NCBI RefSeq assembly: GCF_031127875.1
Contig: NZ_JARXIA010000015.1
Span: forward strand, 62,001 to 126,000
Origin: Pelagicoccus sp. SDUM812005
Lineage (GTDB): Bacteria; Verrucomicrobiota; Verrucomicrobiia; Opitutales; Opitutaceae
Reading direction: 5' to 3'
DNA length: 64,000 nt
Positions 19,317 through 27,945 of this stretch are shown here, piece by piece (within the stretch, counting starts at the first letter, position 1; each line of letters starts with the position of its first letter). The notes beneath the pieces are model-generated. The model made no database searches and was not told the DNA's origin. It saw only the letters and a list, made by a program, of their open reading frames with translations. The translations under genes and the position numbers were made by a program.

Positions 19317-20249
19317 TTACCCCTGCAAACCATTCCGGAAGTAGGCGATCGTTTCCTTCAATCCCTCCTCCAGCGAAACCTTCGGCTCCCAGCCCAGAGC
19401 GCCTTTCGCGATCGAGATATCGGGCTGGCGCTGCTTCGGATCGTCAGCCGGCAAATCCAGATAGACCAACTTCGACCTAGACCCCACCAGCCGCAACACC
19501 GCTTCCGCGAGCTCTATCATGGTAAACTCGCCCGGATTGCCCAAGTTCACTGGCCCCGTCGTCTCGTCCTGGTTCATCAAGCGGACAAAACCCTCGATCA
19601 AGTCGCTGAAAAAGCAGAAGGAACGCGTCTGGGAACCGTCGCCGTAGATGGTGATATCCTCTCCCCGCAGGGCCTGCACAATGAAGTTGGAAACGACCCG
19701 ACCATCGCTCGCCAGCATGCGCGGCCCATAGGTGTTGAAGATACGAGCGATGCGGATATCCACGCCATTCTGACGGTGGTAGTCGAAAAACAGGGTTTCC
19801 GCGCAGCGCTTTCCCTCGTCGTAGCAGGAGCGAATCCCGATCGGGTTCACGTTCCCCCAATAAGACTCCTGCTGCGGGTGCTGGTCGGGGTCGCCATAGA
19901 TCTCCGAAGTCGAAGCCTGGAAGACGCGCGCCCTCACCCGCTTGGCCAAACCGAGACAGTTGATCGCCCCCATCACCGAAGTCTTGATCGTCTTGATAGC
20001 GTTGTACTGGTAATGCCGCGGGGAGGCCGGACAAGCGAGGTTGTAGATCTGGTCCACCTCGAACTTGAACGGGTCGATCACGTCATGCCGCACGAACTCG
20101 AAATAGGGATTCGAAAGCAGGTGCACGATATTCGCCTTCCGCCCCGTAAAGAGATTGTCCAAGCAAATGACCTCATGACCGTCGCCGAGCAGGCGCTCGC
20201 AAAGGTGACTCCCTAAAAATCCGGCTCCTCCGGTAACTAGAACTCTCAT
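19317..20249 (-). CDS. uxs: UDP-glucuronate decarboxylase (UDP-xylose synthase)
   Basis: A 310-residue extended SDR enzyme converting UDP-glucuronate to UDP-xylose with bound NAD. The Rossmann glycine motif [14 protein letters not shown] is at residues 7-20. The [19 protein letters not shown] segment is diagnostic of UXS; the catalytic serine lies in STSEIYGDP and the YxxxK pair in [22 protein letters not shown] completes the family pattern. No N-terminal membrane anchor, as in other bacterial UXS. Its product would feed xylose into the surface glycan suggested by the glycosyltransferase block 6 kb away. The nearest distractors, dTDP-glucose 4,6-dehydratase and GalE, lack the CPASP motif. Confidence 0.93.
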   Translation of the reverse strand: MRVLVTGGAGFLGSHLCERLLGDGHEVICLDNLFTGRKANIVHLLSNPYFEFVRHDVIDPFKFEVDQIYNLACPASPRHYQYNAIKTIKTSVMGAINCLGLAKRVRARVFQASTSEIYGDPDQHPQQESYWGNVNPIGIRSCYDEGKRCAETLFFDYHRQNGVDIRIARIFNTYGPRMLASDGRVVSNFIVQALRGEDITIYGDGSQTRSFCFFSDLIEGFVRLMNQDETTGPVNLGNPGEFTMIELAEAVLRLVGSRSKLVYLDLPADDPKQRQPDISIAKGALGWEPKVSLEEGLKETIAYFRNGLQG

Positions 20250-20324
20250 ATTCGTGATCGGCTGCAGCAGTCAGAAAACACGAGAGCACGAAACTCGCGT
20301 CCACCTGTCAAACCAGGACAGCCC

Positions 20325-21725
20325 CTAGGCCTCTTCCTTCTCCTCCTCTGTCGGCTTTCGAAAAAAGCTGTAATTGGCCAAGAACGATACCCCCATCAAG
20401 GTACCCAGCTGCCTCAATGGCCGCATGGCCCCGATCGCCTGCGTCAAGGTCGCCGCCTTCGGCTCCGCGATCCCCAGCAGCAACACTCCCGTAGAAATCA
20501 CCACCGTGTGGTGAACCAAGGACATCACATGGAAAACGCCCACCTGGTCCTCGAAGCGCGACTCCACCCAAGAAAACAGCAACCCGCCCAGGATCGGCGC
20601 CACCGCCGCCGACAAGGAACTCGCCGCCAAGTTGAAGCTGATCGCCGCCGTCTTGGCCTCCGCCGGGATCAACTTCAGGATCATGCTGAAGGAACTGAAC
20701 AAAAAACCAGACCCCGCGATCCCGCCAATTCCCCAGATCAAGTACAGGATCCCCACTCCCGAGGGCGTAGCGAACTGATGCAAGTACCCCGCCCCCATCC
20801 AAACCGTCAGCGAAACCATCAAACTGATCCGACAGCCATACTTGTCGCACACCCGCCCCCAAAACGGCATCATCAAGGCTCCCGTCGTCGTCGCCAGCAT
20901 GGCCAGCCGAGCCACCTCCTCCACGCTCATGCCCAGCACCTTATAATAGAAGACCGGAAAGAAAGGCCCCATCACATTCGCGGCAAAGCCAAAGGTCGCG
21001 CCGAAACCCACGAAACGAAGCAAGGCCCTGTTCTTCAAAATCACCGCAAACTGGGCCGACAGCTTCGCGCTGCGCTCGTCCACGATACGCTTCGTCGGCA
21101 GGATGCGCAGCTGCAGCACGATAGAGACCGCCCGCATCGCTACCGACGCGAAGATGATCATCTGGAATCCGAATATCGCATTCTCCTTCCAGTATCCAAG
21201 GAACCACGACGCGCTCACCAAAAACGCCACAGTGCTGATCTGCAGCAAGCGGTTTCGCCTTCCCAAATACCTCCCGCGCCCCTTCGTCGGCAACCACTCC
21301 TGCACCCAAGACGTCCAGCTCACGTTCACCAACGCGAAGGCCAAGGCCCCCAAGGCGAAAAGACTAACGATCAACACCGGAGAATGCCAATCCCCGCCCG
21401 CCGCGATCCGCGGCAACGCATAGCCCACCGCCACCCAGCAACAGAGGTGGATCCAAGAGAAAATCAGGCAAATCGCCTTTTGCGACAAGCGACGTGTCAG
21501 CCAAGGCAAGGCAAACAGCTGAAAAACGTTCGCCCATGCCGGCAACGAAGCGATCACTCCGTAAACCGACTCCTTCAGCCCGATCGCCCCCGTCGCCATG
21601 CTGGCCAGCAAAAAGTTTCCCGGCATCGCGAAGAAAACCAACGGCATCGCCAGCAAGCCCTCCACTACCGAAAGCCGCATGTTCACCCGCAACTTCGACT
21701 CCGCCCTTTCCGATTCTACGCTCAT
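20325..21725 (-). CDS. MFS transporter
   Basis: A 466-residue protein with about 12 hydrophobic helices and cytoplasmic N- and C-termini; the C-terminus is charged (KPTEEEKEEA). The start is the ATG giving MSVESERAES; a TTG five codons upstream is possible. Helix boundaries include PWLTRRLSQKA after the second helix and DKYGCRISLMV in the second half, the two-fold repeat pattern of the major facilitator superfamily. Substrate is not deducible. It lies between tgt and UDP-glucuronate decarboxylase on the same strand, with short gaps (33 and 75 bases), so it may share their transcript without functional connection. Confidence 0.8.
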   Translation of the reverse strand: MSVESERAESKLRVNMRLSVVEGLLAMPLVFFAMPGNFLLASMATGAIGLKESVYGVIASLPAWANVFQLFALPWLTRRLSQKAICLIFSWIHLCCWVAVGYALPRIAAGGDWHSPVLIVSLFALGALAFALVNVSWTSWVQEWLPTKGRGRYLGRRNRLLQISTVAFLVSASWFLGYWKENAIFGFQMIIFASVAMRAVSIVLQLRILPTKRIVDERSAKLSAQFAVILKNRALLRFVGFGATFGFAANVMGPFFPVFYYKVLGMSVEEVARLAMLATTTGALMMPFWGRVCDKYGCRISLMVSLTVWMGAGYLHQFATPSGVGILYLIWGIGGIAGSGFLFSSFSMILKLIPAEAKTAAISFNLAASSLSAAVAPILGGLLFSWVESRFEDQVGVFHVMSLVHHTVVISTGVLLLGIAEPKAATLTQAIGAMRPLRQLGTLMGVSFLANYSFFRKPTEEEKEEA

Positions 21726-21758
21726 GTCCCCATCCCTCAACTACATGCCCAGACAGCC

Positions 21759-22904
21759 TCAGCCGTCATCCCTTTCGCCCGATTCGTAACGCTCGATCCA
21801 AGCCCTGCTCCAGCTTGCAAAGTCGCCCGCCTCGATATGCGAGCGCACCTGCTCCATCAGATCCAAGTAGAAGTGCAAGTTGTGCAAGGTCAGCAAAGTA
21901 CAGCTCAACATCTCCTTCGCCATGGTCAAATGACGCAGGTAAGCCCGCGTAAAGTTCCGGCAAGTATAGTTGTCCATCCCCTCTACCAAGGGCTTCAAAT
22001 CCGTAGTGAAACGGGAATTACGAATATTCTTCATCCCGTCCGGCGTGAAAAACGCCCCATTCCGAGCCACCCGGCTCGGCAACACGCAGTCAAACATATC
22101 CACGCCCGCCGCGATCATCTTCAGCATCTGCGGAGGCGTCCCTAGCCCCATCGTATAGCGCGGCTTGTCCTCCGGCAAAAACGGAGCCGTAGCCCGCACC
22201 TGCTTCAGCATCTCCGGCTCCGGCTCGCCCACGCTCACCCCACCGATCGCGTACCCTGGAAAATCCAGTTCCGCCAACTCCTCCGCCGAACGCCGACGCA
22301 ATTCCTCGAACTCCGATCCCTGGGCAATCGCAAACACATGATGCCCCGTATCCAAAAATCCATTATCGGTCGCGATCTCCTTGCAGGCCTTCGCCCAACG
22401 CGTCGTACGCTCCACCGCCTTAACGCAATCGTCCTTCTTGCATGGATACGGCGGACACTCGTCGATTACCATTGCGATATCCGAACCAAGGTTCGCCTGG
22501 ATCGTCATCACCTCCTTCGGACCCAGAAAAACCTTCGAGCCGTCCAAGTGCGACTGGAAGGCCACGCCCTCCTCCGTCAGCTTGCTCAGCTTCGCCAAGC
22601 TAAACGCCTGGAAGCCGCCGCTATCGGTCAAGATCGGCCCGTCCCACCCCATGAACTTATGCAACCCGCCCGCATCCCGAATCAGCTCCGAGCCAGGCCG
22701 CAAGTTGAGATGATAGGTATTGCCCAAGATAATCTGAGCGCCCACGTCCTCCTTGATCTGCCGCGGCGTCAAACCCTTCACCGTCGCCTGGGTTCCCACC
22801 GGCATGAAAATCGGCGTTTCGATCGTCCCGTGCAGAGTCTTCAAACGCCCGCGACGCGCCCCCGTCTCGGCATCCTTCTTAATCAACTGGAAATGTTCGC
22901 TCAT
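21759..22904 (-). CDS. tgt: tRNA-guanine transglycosylase
   Basis: Exchanges guanine-34 of GUN tRNAs for a 7-deazaguanine precursor of queuosine. 381 residues with family motifs GTQATVKGLTPRQI, NTYHLNLRPG, ILTDSGGFQAFSLAK, the GGVSVGEP glycine loop and GVDMFDCVLPSR, which holds the nucleophilic aspartate. Oddity: the usual C-x-C-x2-C zinc cluster before RNFTRAYLRHL is reduced to its last cysteine (EGMDNYTCRNF), so two of the four zinc ligands are missing although the rest of the domain is intact. Similar losses may occur in other lineages. The catalytic call remains secure. Confidence 0.94.
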   Translation of the reverse strand: MSEHFQLIKKDAETGARRGRLKTLHGTIETPIFMPVGTQATVKGLTPRQIKEDVGAQIILGNTYHLNLRPGSELIRDAGGLHKFMGWDGPILTDSGGFQAFSLAKLSKLTEEGVAFQSHLDGSKVFLGPKEVMTIQANLGSDIAMVIDECPPYPCKKDDCVKAVERTTRWAKACKEIATDNGFLDTGHHVFAIAQGSEFEELRRRSAEELAELDFPGYAIGGVSVGEPEPEMLKQVRATAPFLPEDKPRYTMGLGTPPQMLKMIAAGVDMFDCVLPSRVARNGAFFTPDGMKNIRNSRFTTDLKPLVEGMDNYTCRNFTRAYLRHLTMAKEMLSCTLLTLHNLHFYLDLMEQVRSHIEAGDFASWSRAWIERYESGERDDG

Positions 22905-23079
22905 AAAAACCGAGCCACCCTAGCCTCCACAAACGCCCGAACAACCTAAATCTTCCGCAAGAGCCCCACGTCGCGAAGGCAAGGTCCACGCCGCCGTTCC
23001 CCGACTTATTCACACTGCCCGCGCCAAGCTTGACCCACCCTAGGCCACCCTATTTAAACCAGCCCTAACACTGCCCATC

Positions 23080-23643
23080 ATGCTGCTTGTCATCGACAAC
23101 TACGACTCCTTCACCTTCAACCTCGTCCAGTACTTCGGTACCCTCGGCGTCGAGCAGCGCGTCTTCCGCAACGACCAAATCACCGTCGAAGAAGCCCTCG
23201 CCCTCACCCCCGAGCGCGTCCTCATCTCCCCCGGCCCCTGCTCCCCCACCGAAGCCGGCGTCTCCATCGCCATGATCGAAGCCTTCGCCGGCAAGGTTCC
23301 CCTCTTCGGCGTCTGCCTCGGACACCAGTCCATCGGCCAGCACTTCGGAGGCAAAGTCGTCCGCGCCGACCGCCTCATGCACGGCAAGACCTCCCCCATC
23401 TCCCACAACGGCAAAGACCTCTTCCGCGGACTCCCCCAAGGCCTCGCCGCCACCCGCTACCACTCCCTCATCGTCGAACGCCAGAGCTTCCCCGCCTGCC
23501 TCGAGATCACCGCCGAAACCGCCGAAGGCGAAATCATGGGCCTGCGTCACCGCGAACTCCCCATCTGGGGCGTACAATTCCACCCAGAATCCATCGCCAC
23601 AGAAAACGGGATGGAAATCCTCAAAAACTTCCTTACCCTCTGA
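23080..23643 (+). CDS. pabA: Anthranilate/aminodeoxychorismate synthase glutaminase subunit
   Basis: A 187-residue class I glutamine amidotransferase that supplies ammonia to TrpE or PabB. Starts [19 protein letters not shown], the diagnostic N-terminus of the TrpG/PabA group. The oxyanion strand is [12 protein letters not shown], the nucleophile Cys79 lies in [12 protein letters not shown], and the His-Glu pair in WGVQFHPES. No synthase subunit lies nearby, so one glutaminase may serve both tryptophan and folate routes; trpG would be an equally valid name. Six bases separate it from nrdR downstream, so they are co-transcribed. Third codon positions are almost always C. Confidence 0.92.
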   Translation: MLLVIDNYDSFTFNLVQYFGTLGVEQRVFRNDQITVEEALALTPERVLISPGPCSPTEAGVSIAMIEAFAGKVPLFGVCLGHQSIGQHFGGKVVRADRLMHGKTSPISHNGKDLFRGLPQGLAATRYHSLIVERQSFPACLEITAETAEGEIMGLRHRELPIWGVQFHPESIATENGMEILKNFLTL

Positions 23644-23649
23644 TCTACC

Positions 23650-24111
23650 ATGAGATGCCCCAAGTGCGGATCTGAGCTAGACAAAGTCATCGACTCCCGA
23701 GCCTCCAAAGACGGCTCCACCATCCGCCGCCGGCGCGAATGCCTCGACTGCTCGCACCGCTTCTCCACCACCGAGCAAATCCTCCGCGAAAACCTCTACG
23801 TCACCAAGCGCGACGGACGCCGGGAAGACTTCGACAAAGCCAAGATCATCTACTCCCTGCGCCGCGCCTGCCAAAAGCGCCCCGTCGACGCCGAGCAAAT
23901 CAACATGCTCGTCGAAGACATGATCGACTCCCTCGAATCCGAATACGGCATGGAATTCCCCTCCTCCGTCATCGGCGAAAAAGTCCTCTCCAACCTCAAG
24001 GCCATCGACCCCATCGCCTACATCCGCTTCGCCTCCGTCTACAAAGACTTCAAGAACCTCGACGAATTCCTCGACGAGATCGGCGACCTCAACACTCCCA
24101 AAATCCTCTAG
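23650..24111 (+). CDS. nrdR: Transcriptional repressor NrdR
   Basis: A 153-residue regulator of ribonucleotide reductase genes. An N-terminal zinc ribbon uses Cys3, Cys6, Cys31 and Cys34 (CPKCG, ECLDCSHRF). An ATP-cone domain (about residues 49-139) begins YVTKRDGRREDFDKAKI and ends IDPIAYIRFASVYKDF. It binds NrdR boxes near nrd operons in response to ATP/dATP; no such box or nrd gene is visible in this window. Length and motifs are canonical. Confidence 0.95.
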   Translation: MRCPKCGSELDKVIDSRASKDGSTIRRRRECLDCSHRFSTTEQILRENLYVTKRDGRREDFDKAKIIYSLRRACQKRPVDAEQINMLVEDMIDSLESEYGMEFPSSVIGEKVLSNLKAIDPIAYIRFASVYKDFKNLDEFLDEIGDLNTPKIL

Positions 24112-24140
24112 TCCCACCCCTCAAAACCTTTCCTTTCCCC

Positions 24141-24614
24141 TTGAAACGCGGCGCCCACAAAGACTTCTCCAAGCTCCAGATCATCTGCGCCCTCTTCGCC
24201 GACGACATCGGCGACGACCTCTACTTCGCCCGCCAAATCAAAGAATCCATCGAAGCCACCCTGCCCGAAGACCAGCGCGACACGCCCGAAGCCTTCCTCG
24301 CCGCCGCCCAAACCCTCGTCGAGCAAACCGCTCGCAACCCCGGCCGCGCCATCATCGACCTCATCCCCGCCCCCGACGCCCAAGGATTCTCCGAGCTCGC
24401 CCTCCGCGCCCGCCTGCTCGAAGCCATCAAGCGCACCTGCCGCTTCGAAAACCCCCTGCTCGTCCTCACCGGCCTCAAAGAAGCCATTTGCCCCCAAGGC
24501 AAACGCTGGACCGCACGCCGCTCCGTCGAATACCAAAACGCCATCGCCTACGCCCGCGACTTCTGCCAATCCCGCACCCGCCCCTCCAGCCACCTCAACC
24601 TCATCATCTACTAG
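24141..24614 (+). CDS. Hypothetical protein with no internal methionine, non-ATG start
   Basis: A frame of 157 codons from a TTG at 24141 (LKRGAHKDFSKLQIICALFADDIGDD) with no methionine codon anywhere, so a TTG or other non-ATG start is obligatory. Composition and C-rich third positions match the real genes around it. It continues the same strand 29 bases after nrdR. Predicted mostly helical, soluble, with two cysteines and a C-terminal SSHLNLIIY. I do not recognise it. A shine-dalgarno is not obvious, so translational coupling to nrdR is possible. Confidence 0.55.
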   Translation: MKRGAHKDFSKLQIICALFADDIGDDLYFARQIKESIEATLPEDQRDTPEAFLAAAQTLVEQTARNPGRAIIDLIPAPDAQGFSELALRARLLEAIKRTCRFENPLLVLTGLKEAICPQGKRWTARRSVEYQNAIAYARDFCQSRTRPSSHLNLIIY

Positions 24615-24618
24615 GCAG

Positions 24619-24639
24619 GGCGGTCTGGCCCAGACCGCC
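24619..24639. repeat. Short perfect inverted repeat (hairpin)
   Basis: GGCGGTCTGG-C-CCAGACCGCC, a 10-base inverted repeat with a one-base centre (realistically an 8-bp stem and 5-base loop). No T-run follows, so it is a poor terminator and is better read as part of a small repetitive element immediately after the hypothetical gene. Confidence 0.6.
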
Positions 24640-24650
24640 GCCACAACCCG

Positions 24651-24738
24651 GTCCGTAGGAGCGTCCTTGTCACGCGATTCCACCACTCGCCACATCCAAC
24701 CAAAACAATCCGCGTCCATTTGCGTGAATCTGCGGTCC
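24651..24738. repeat. Two REP-like short repeats stacked upstream of the HIT gene
   Basis: 24651-24680 reads GTAGGAGCGTCCTTGTCACGCGA-like, the same style as REP elements known from pseudomonads (GTAGGAGCG...CGCGA). 24708-24738 reads ATCCGCGTCCATTTGCG...ATCTGCGG, resembling dispersed short repeats I recall from several bacterial phyla. Assignment to named families is from memory. A diverged relative of the first is at 40384-40437. Confidence 0.45.
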
Positions 24739-24750
24739 AGCAACAAACCA

Positions 24751-25095
24751 ATGTCCGAAAAAACCATCTTCCAAAAAATCATCGACCGCGAGATCCCCGC
24801 CACTATCGAGCACGAGGACGAACACTGCATCGTCATCCACGACATCGCCGCCCAAGCCCCCACCCACCTCCTGCTCATACCCAAGAAACTCATCCCCCGC
24901 ATCGGCGAAGCCACCCCCGACGACGCCCCCTTGCTCGGCCACATGATGACCCTCATCCCCCAGCTCGCCGCCAAGCTCGGCTGGAGCGACGGCTTCCGCA
25001 CCGTCATCAACAACGGCCCCCACGGCGGCGAAGCCGTCCCCCACCTCCACATCCACCTCCTCGCCGGCCGCCAAATGGCCTGGCCCCCCGGCTGA
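24751..25095 (+). CDS. HIT family (HINT-like) nucleotide-binding protein
   Basis: A 114-residue protein starting MSEKTIFQKIIDREIPATI, the standard start of bacterial HINT-type purine nucleoside phosphoramidases. The HxHxH triad (His98, His100, His102 in HLHIH) lies near the end, preceded by NNGPHGGEAV. Length fits the branch. The upstream 136 bases contain small repeats and no other gene, so the ATG at 24751 is the natural start; a longer in-frame extension encodes repeat sequence and is rejected. Substrate in vivo unknown. Confidence 0.93.
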   Translation: MSEKTIFQKIIDREIPATIEHEDEHCIVIHDIAAQAPTHLLLIPKKLIPRIGEATPDDAPLLGHMMTLIPQLAAKLGWSDGFRTVINNGPHGGEAVPHLHIHLLAGRQMAWPPG

Positions 25096-25185
25096 TCCCA
25101 TCAAGCAAACCCACTCCCCATCCCGCTCGGCCACCCGCCGAGCTTTTCCATCTCCACTTAACGACTAGCACCCCCTCCAACTCCC

Positions 25186-26061
25186 ATGCCAACCATCGCA
25201 ATCATCGGCCCCGGCGCCATCGGCGGCACCCTCGCCTCCCTCCTTCTCGAAACCCCGCAGAACACCGTTTCCATCTGCGCCCGCACCCCCTTCGAGCAAC
25301 TCCAAGTCACCGCCGGCGGGAAGACCATCCACCGCACCGTCACCGTACACACCGACTCCGACGCCACCGCCCCCGTCGACTGGATCCTGCTCGCCACCAA
25401 AACCTACCAAGTCCCCCAAGCCGCCAGCTGGTTCCCCAGCCTCTCCGGCCCCCAAACCCAAATCGCCGTCGTGCAAAACGGCGTCGAACACCTCGCCAAT
25501 CTCGCCCCCTACTTTCCAGCCGAACGCACCGTCCCCGTCATCATCGACTGCCCCGCCGAACGCAAAAGCCACGGGCAAATCGTCCGTCACGGAAACGTCC
25601 GCATGGACATCCCCAACACCCCAAACTCCGCCGCCTTCGCCCAACTCTTCACCGACCCCGCCGTCACCGTAAACCTCACCGACGACTGGACCACCGCCGC
25701 CTGGCGAAAGCTCTGCACCAACGCCGCCGGAGCCATTTCCGCCCTCGTCAACCAACCCGCCAACATCGCCGCCGCTCCCCAAGCCGCCGCCATCATGGAA
25801 GCCCTCATCCGCGAAACCATCGCCGTCGGCCGCGCCGAAGGAGCCGCCCTCGACGACTCCCTCATCCCCGCCATCATTGCCAACGCAGCCGCCGCCCCCG
25901 AAGGCTCCATGAATTCCCTGCACGCCGACCTCGTCGCCCGCCGCCCCATGGAATGGGACGCCCGCAACGGCGTCATCGCCCGCCTAGGCCAAAAGCACCG
26001 CATCGCCACCCCCTATAACCAAATGGCCGCCCAACTCCTCTCCCTCCTAGAATCCCAGTAA
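25186..26061 (+). CDS. 2-dehydropantoate 2-reductase family protein (ketopantoate reductase-like)
   Basis: A 291-residue NADPH-dependent reductase of the ApbA/PanE family, which reduces ketopantoate to pantoate in pantothenate synthesis. N-terminal Rossmann motif IAIIGPGAIGGTLASLL (residues 4-20); ATKTYQVPQA follows the third strand with the family lysine; VVQNGVEHL is the conserved loop; the C-terminal helical domain has WRKLCTNAAGAISAL with the catalytic lysine. Length matches PanE. Family members also reduce other 2-keto acids, so panE is likely but not certain. Confidence 0.82.
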   Translation: MPTIAIIGPGAIGGTLASLLLETPQNTVSICARTPFEQLQVTAGGKTIHRTVTVHTDSDATAPVDWILLATKTYQVPQAASWFPSLSGPQTQIAVVQNGVEHLANLAPYFPAERTVPVIIDCPAERKSHGQIVRHGNVRMDIPNTPNSAAFAQLFTDPAVTVNLTDDWTTAAWRKLCTNAAGAISALVNQPANIAAAPQAAAIMEALIRETIAVGRAEGAALDDSLIPAIIANAAAAPEGSMNSLHADLVARRPMEWDARNGVIARLGQKHRIATPYNQMAAQLLSLLESQ

Positions 26062-26124
26062 GCGCCCCTCGCTCGCCCCCACCAAAACAAAAGAAATCCC
26101 CTCCAATACCCCGTGCAAAAAACA

Positions 26125-26138
26125 TATCAACGTTGATA
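26125..26138. promoter_or_regulatory. Perfect 14-bp palindrome with central CG, candidate LacI-family operator
   Basis: TATCAACGTTGATA, perfectly self-complementary with a CG centre, 47 bases before the glycerophosphodiesterase start. LacI/GalR-type regulators bind such sites. No LacI-type gene lies in this window, so the regulator is unidentified. Confidence 0.45.
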
Positions 26139-26184
26139 CGAAAACTGCACAACCCCCGCTCCGCCGCCCGCCCCCTCTGGTTCC

Positions 26185-26964
26185 ATGACCGCCAAGCTCC
26201 TTCTCCAGATGCCACTCCTAAACGTAGCCGCCGCCTCCCCCCTCATCGTCGCCCACCGCGGAGCCTCCGCCGACGCCCCCGAAAACACCCTTCCCGCCTT
26301 CCAGCTCGCATGGGAGCAAGGAGCCGACGCCATCGAAGGCGACTTCCATCTCACCCGCGACCGTCAGATCGTCTGCATCCACAATCCCACTACAGGCAAA
26401 TACGCCAACAAGAACCTCACCGTCCGCAAAACGAAGCTCGCCGACCTCCAAGCCCTCAATCCAAGCCCCAATCACTTTCCCACCTTCGCCGAAGTCGTCG
26501 CCACCGTACCATCCGGCAAAAAGCTCTACATCGAGATCAAGAGCAGTCCCCAGATAATCCGCCACCTCCTCAAAGAAATCGACGCCTCCGGCATCGACCC
26601 CGATCAGCTCGTCGTCATTGCCTTCTCCGGCCGCGTCATAAAAAAGATCAAGCGAGAACGCCCCTCCCTCAAAGCCATCCTGCTCGCCACGCCGCGCGAC
26701 CGCTCCAAGGCCCGCACCCTCGAGCCCACCCCGCAGCAGCTCCTCGCCGAGCTCAAACGCACCGGAGCCGACGGCATCAGCCTCTACGCCAATCCCGACA
26801 TCGACGCCGCCTACCTCGCCCCCATTCACGCCGCTGGCTACGAGCTGCACACCTGGACCATCGACGACCCCGAAACCGCCCGAAAATGGCTAGACCTCGG
26901 AGCCCTCTCCCTCACCACCAACACCCCCGCCCCCCTGCGAGCGCTCATTCAGCAAAATCGATGA
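26185..26964 (+). CDS. Glycerophosphodiester phosphodiesterase
   Basis: A 259-residue GDPD-fold enzyme that hydrolyses glycerophosphodiesters to glycerol 3-phosphate and an alcohol. Catalytic signatures: VAHRGASADAPENTLPAF (first histidine and metal-binding Glu), AIEGDFHLTRD (metal-binding E-x-D), VCIHNP (second histidine), LYIEIK, and HTWTIDD near the end. The start could also be the internal ATG at 26209 (MPLLNVAAASPLIVAHRG). The N-terminus is only weakly hydrophobic, so it is probably cytoplasmic. A palindromic operator candidate lies just upstream. Confidence 0.88.
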   Translation: MTAKLLLQMPLLNVAAASPLIVAHRGASADAPENTLPAFQLAWEQGADAIEGDFHLTRDRQIVCIHNPTTGKYANKNLTVRKTKLADLQALNPSPNHFPTFAEVVATVPSGKKLYIEIKSSPQIIRHLLKEIDASGIDPDQLVVIAFSGRVIKKIKRERPSLKAILLATPRDRSKARTLEPTPQQLLAELKRTGADGISLYANPDIDAAYLAPIHAAGYELHTWTIDDPETARKWLDLGALSLTTNTPAPLRALIQQNR

Positions 26965-27009
26965 CGAAGAGGCACCCATCGATGCCTCCGAATCAAGTCA
27001 CTTTGTATT

Positions 27010-27816
27010 CTACGAACAATTACACAATGGAAGCCCCACGTCGCTTCGATGCAAATTGATCATCCGAAGCACGTACTCAAACGAAGTATCCCTGGAAATA
27101 GTAGGCTCAACATCCATCTCTAAATTTGCGGAATAGACAGGGAAGGATGTGAAGTACTCTCTCCAGCGAGTCTCCAAGGAAATACGATCCTCCTCGAGAA
27201 ACCATTTTTTCCAGTCGCCGCTGCCACCGCTCCGATTCACTCTCTCGAATCCTGCAGGCACGGAAAGTTCCTGCTTCAACTGAATCCCCAAATAGCGCTC
27301 CAACCCCTCGCGCCGACCGGCAATCAAATCTTCGTAGGATAGCGTAAAGAACTCATCCCCGTATTGAGCGGAAAACTCACAGTGACACCTAAGCTCCTCT
27401 CCCACGAAGTGGAGGACATCGAACCCACCCAATTCCCGAAACCGCTCGCAAATAGAAAGGAATGAGACCGATTTCGGCGAAGCTACTTTCCGTTCAAGCA
27501 ATTCCAGAAACGAGCATGCATTTTCATCCTTCTCAAAACCACCACCGTTATAGGGAGCGTACAACAAAGCGCTCACCAAACGGTCGAACGGATGCCGAGT
27601 CAGGAAGATCCGCTTATCGTAGCTGGGGAACTTGTGGACCTCCGTTCCATAGTGCAGTGCAGCAAGCGACTTCACGATGAGATTCGGCTTTTCATCTGAA
27701 ATCGTCTCCAGTCTCGCTGGCTCAAAGACCAGCTCATGATCAGGCAAGGACTTTTGCAAGGTACCTGCCAAAGCGCTAGAGCCCGTCTTGCCTGAAGTAA
27801 AAATGAGAATTCGCAT
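27010..27816 (-). CDS. Sulfotransferase family protein
   Basis: A 268-residue protein starting at the ATG that gives MRILIFTSGKTGSSALAGTL, a 5'-phosphosulfate-binding loop. The 3'-phosphate motif FLTRHPFDRLVSAL follows near residue 73. The frame is open far upstream over gpmI, but that part is antisense and lacks coding character. It sits alone between a glycerophosphodiesterase and gpmI, divergent from gpmI, away from the sulfotransferase pair at 11.6-13 kb. Acceptor unknown; a role in the same sulfated surface product is possible. Confidence 0.8.
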   Translation of the reverse strand: MRILIFTSGKTGSSALAGTLQKSLPDHELVFEPARLETISDEKPNLIVKSLAALHYGTEVHKFPSYDKRIFLTRHPFDRLVSALLYAPYNGGGFEKDENACSFLELLERKVASPKSVSFLSICERFRELGGFDVLHFVGEELRCHCEFSAQYGDEFFTLSYEDLIAGRREGLERYLGIQLKQELSVPAGFERVNRSGGSGDWKKWFLEEDRISLETRWREYFTSFPVYSANLEMDVEPTISRDTSFEYVLRMINLHRSDVGLPLCNCS

Positions 27817-27945
27817 TGCGGGAATGCTGCCAGAAAAGCCACCTCGATTGGAATCCCTAAAAACCCTCTCGCCCCTCCGACAAAGTACACCCTTGTCATC
27901 ATTCCGCTCCGGCCCCATTAGGGACCCCGACAATCTCCAATTATC

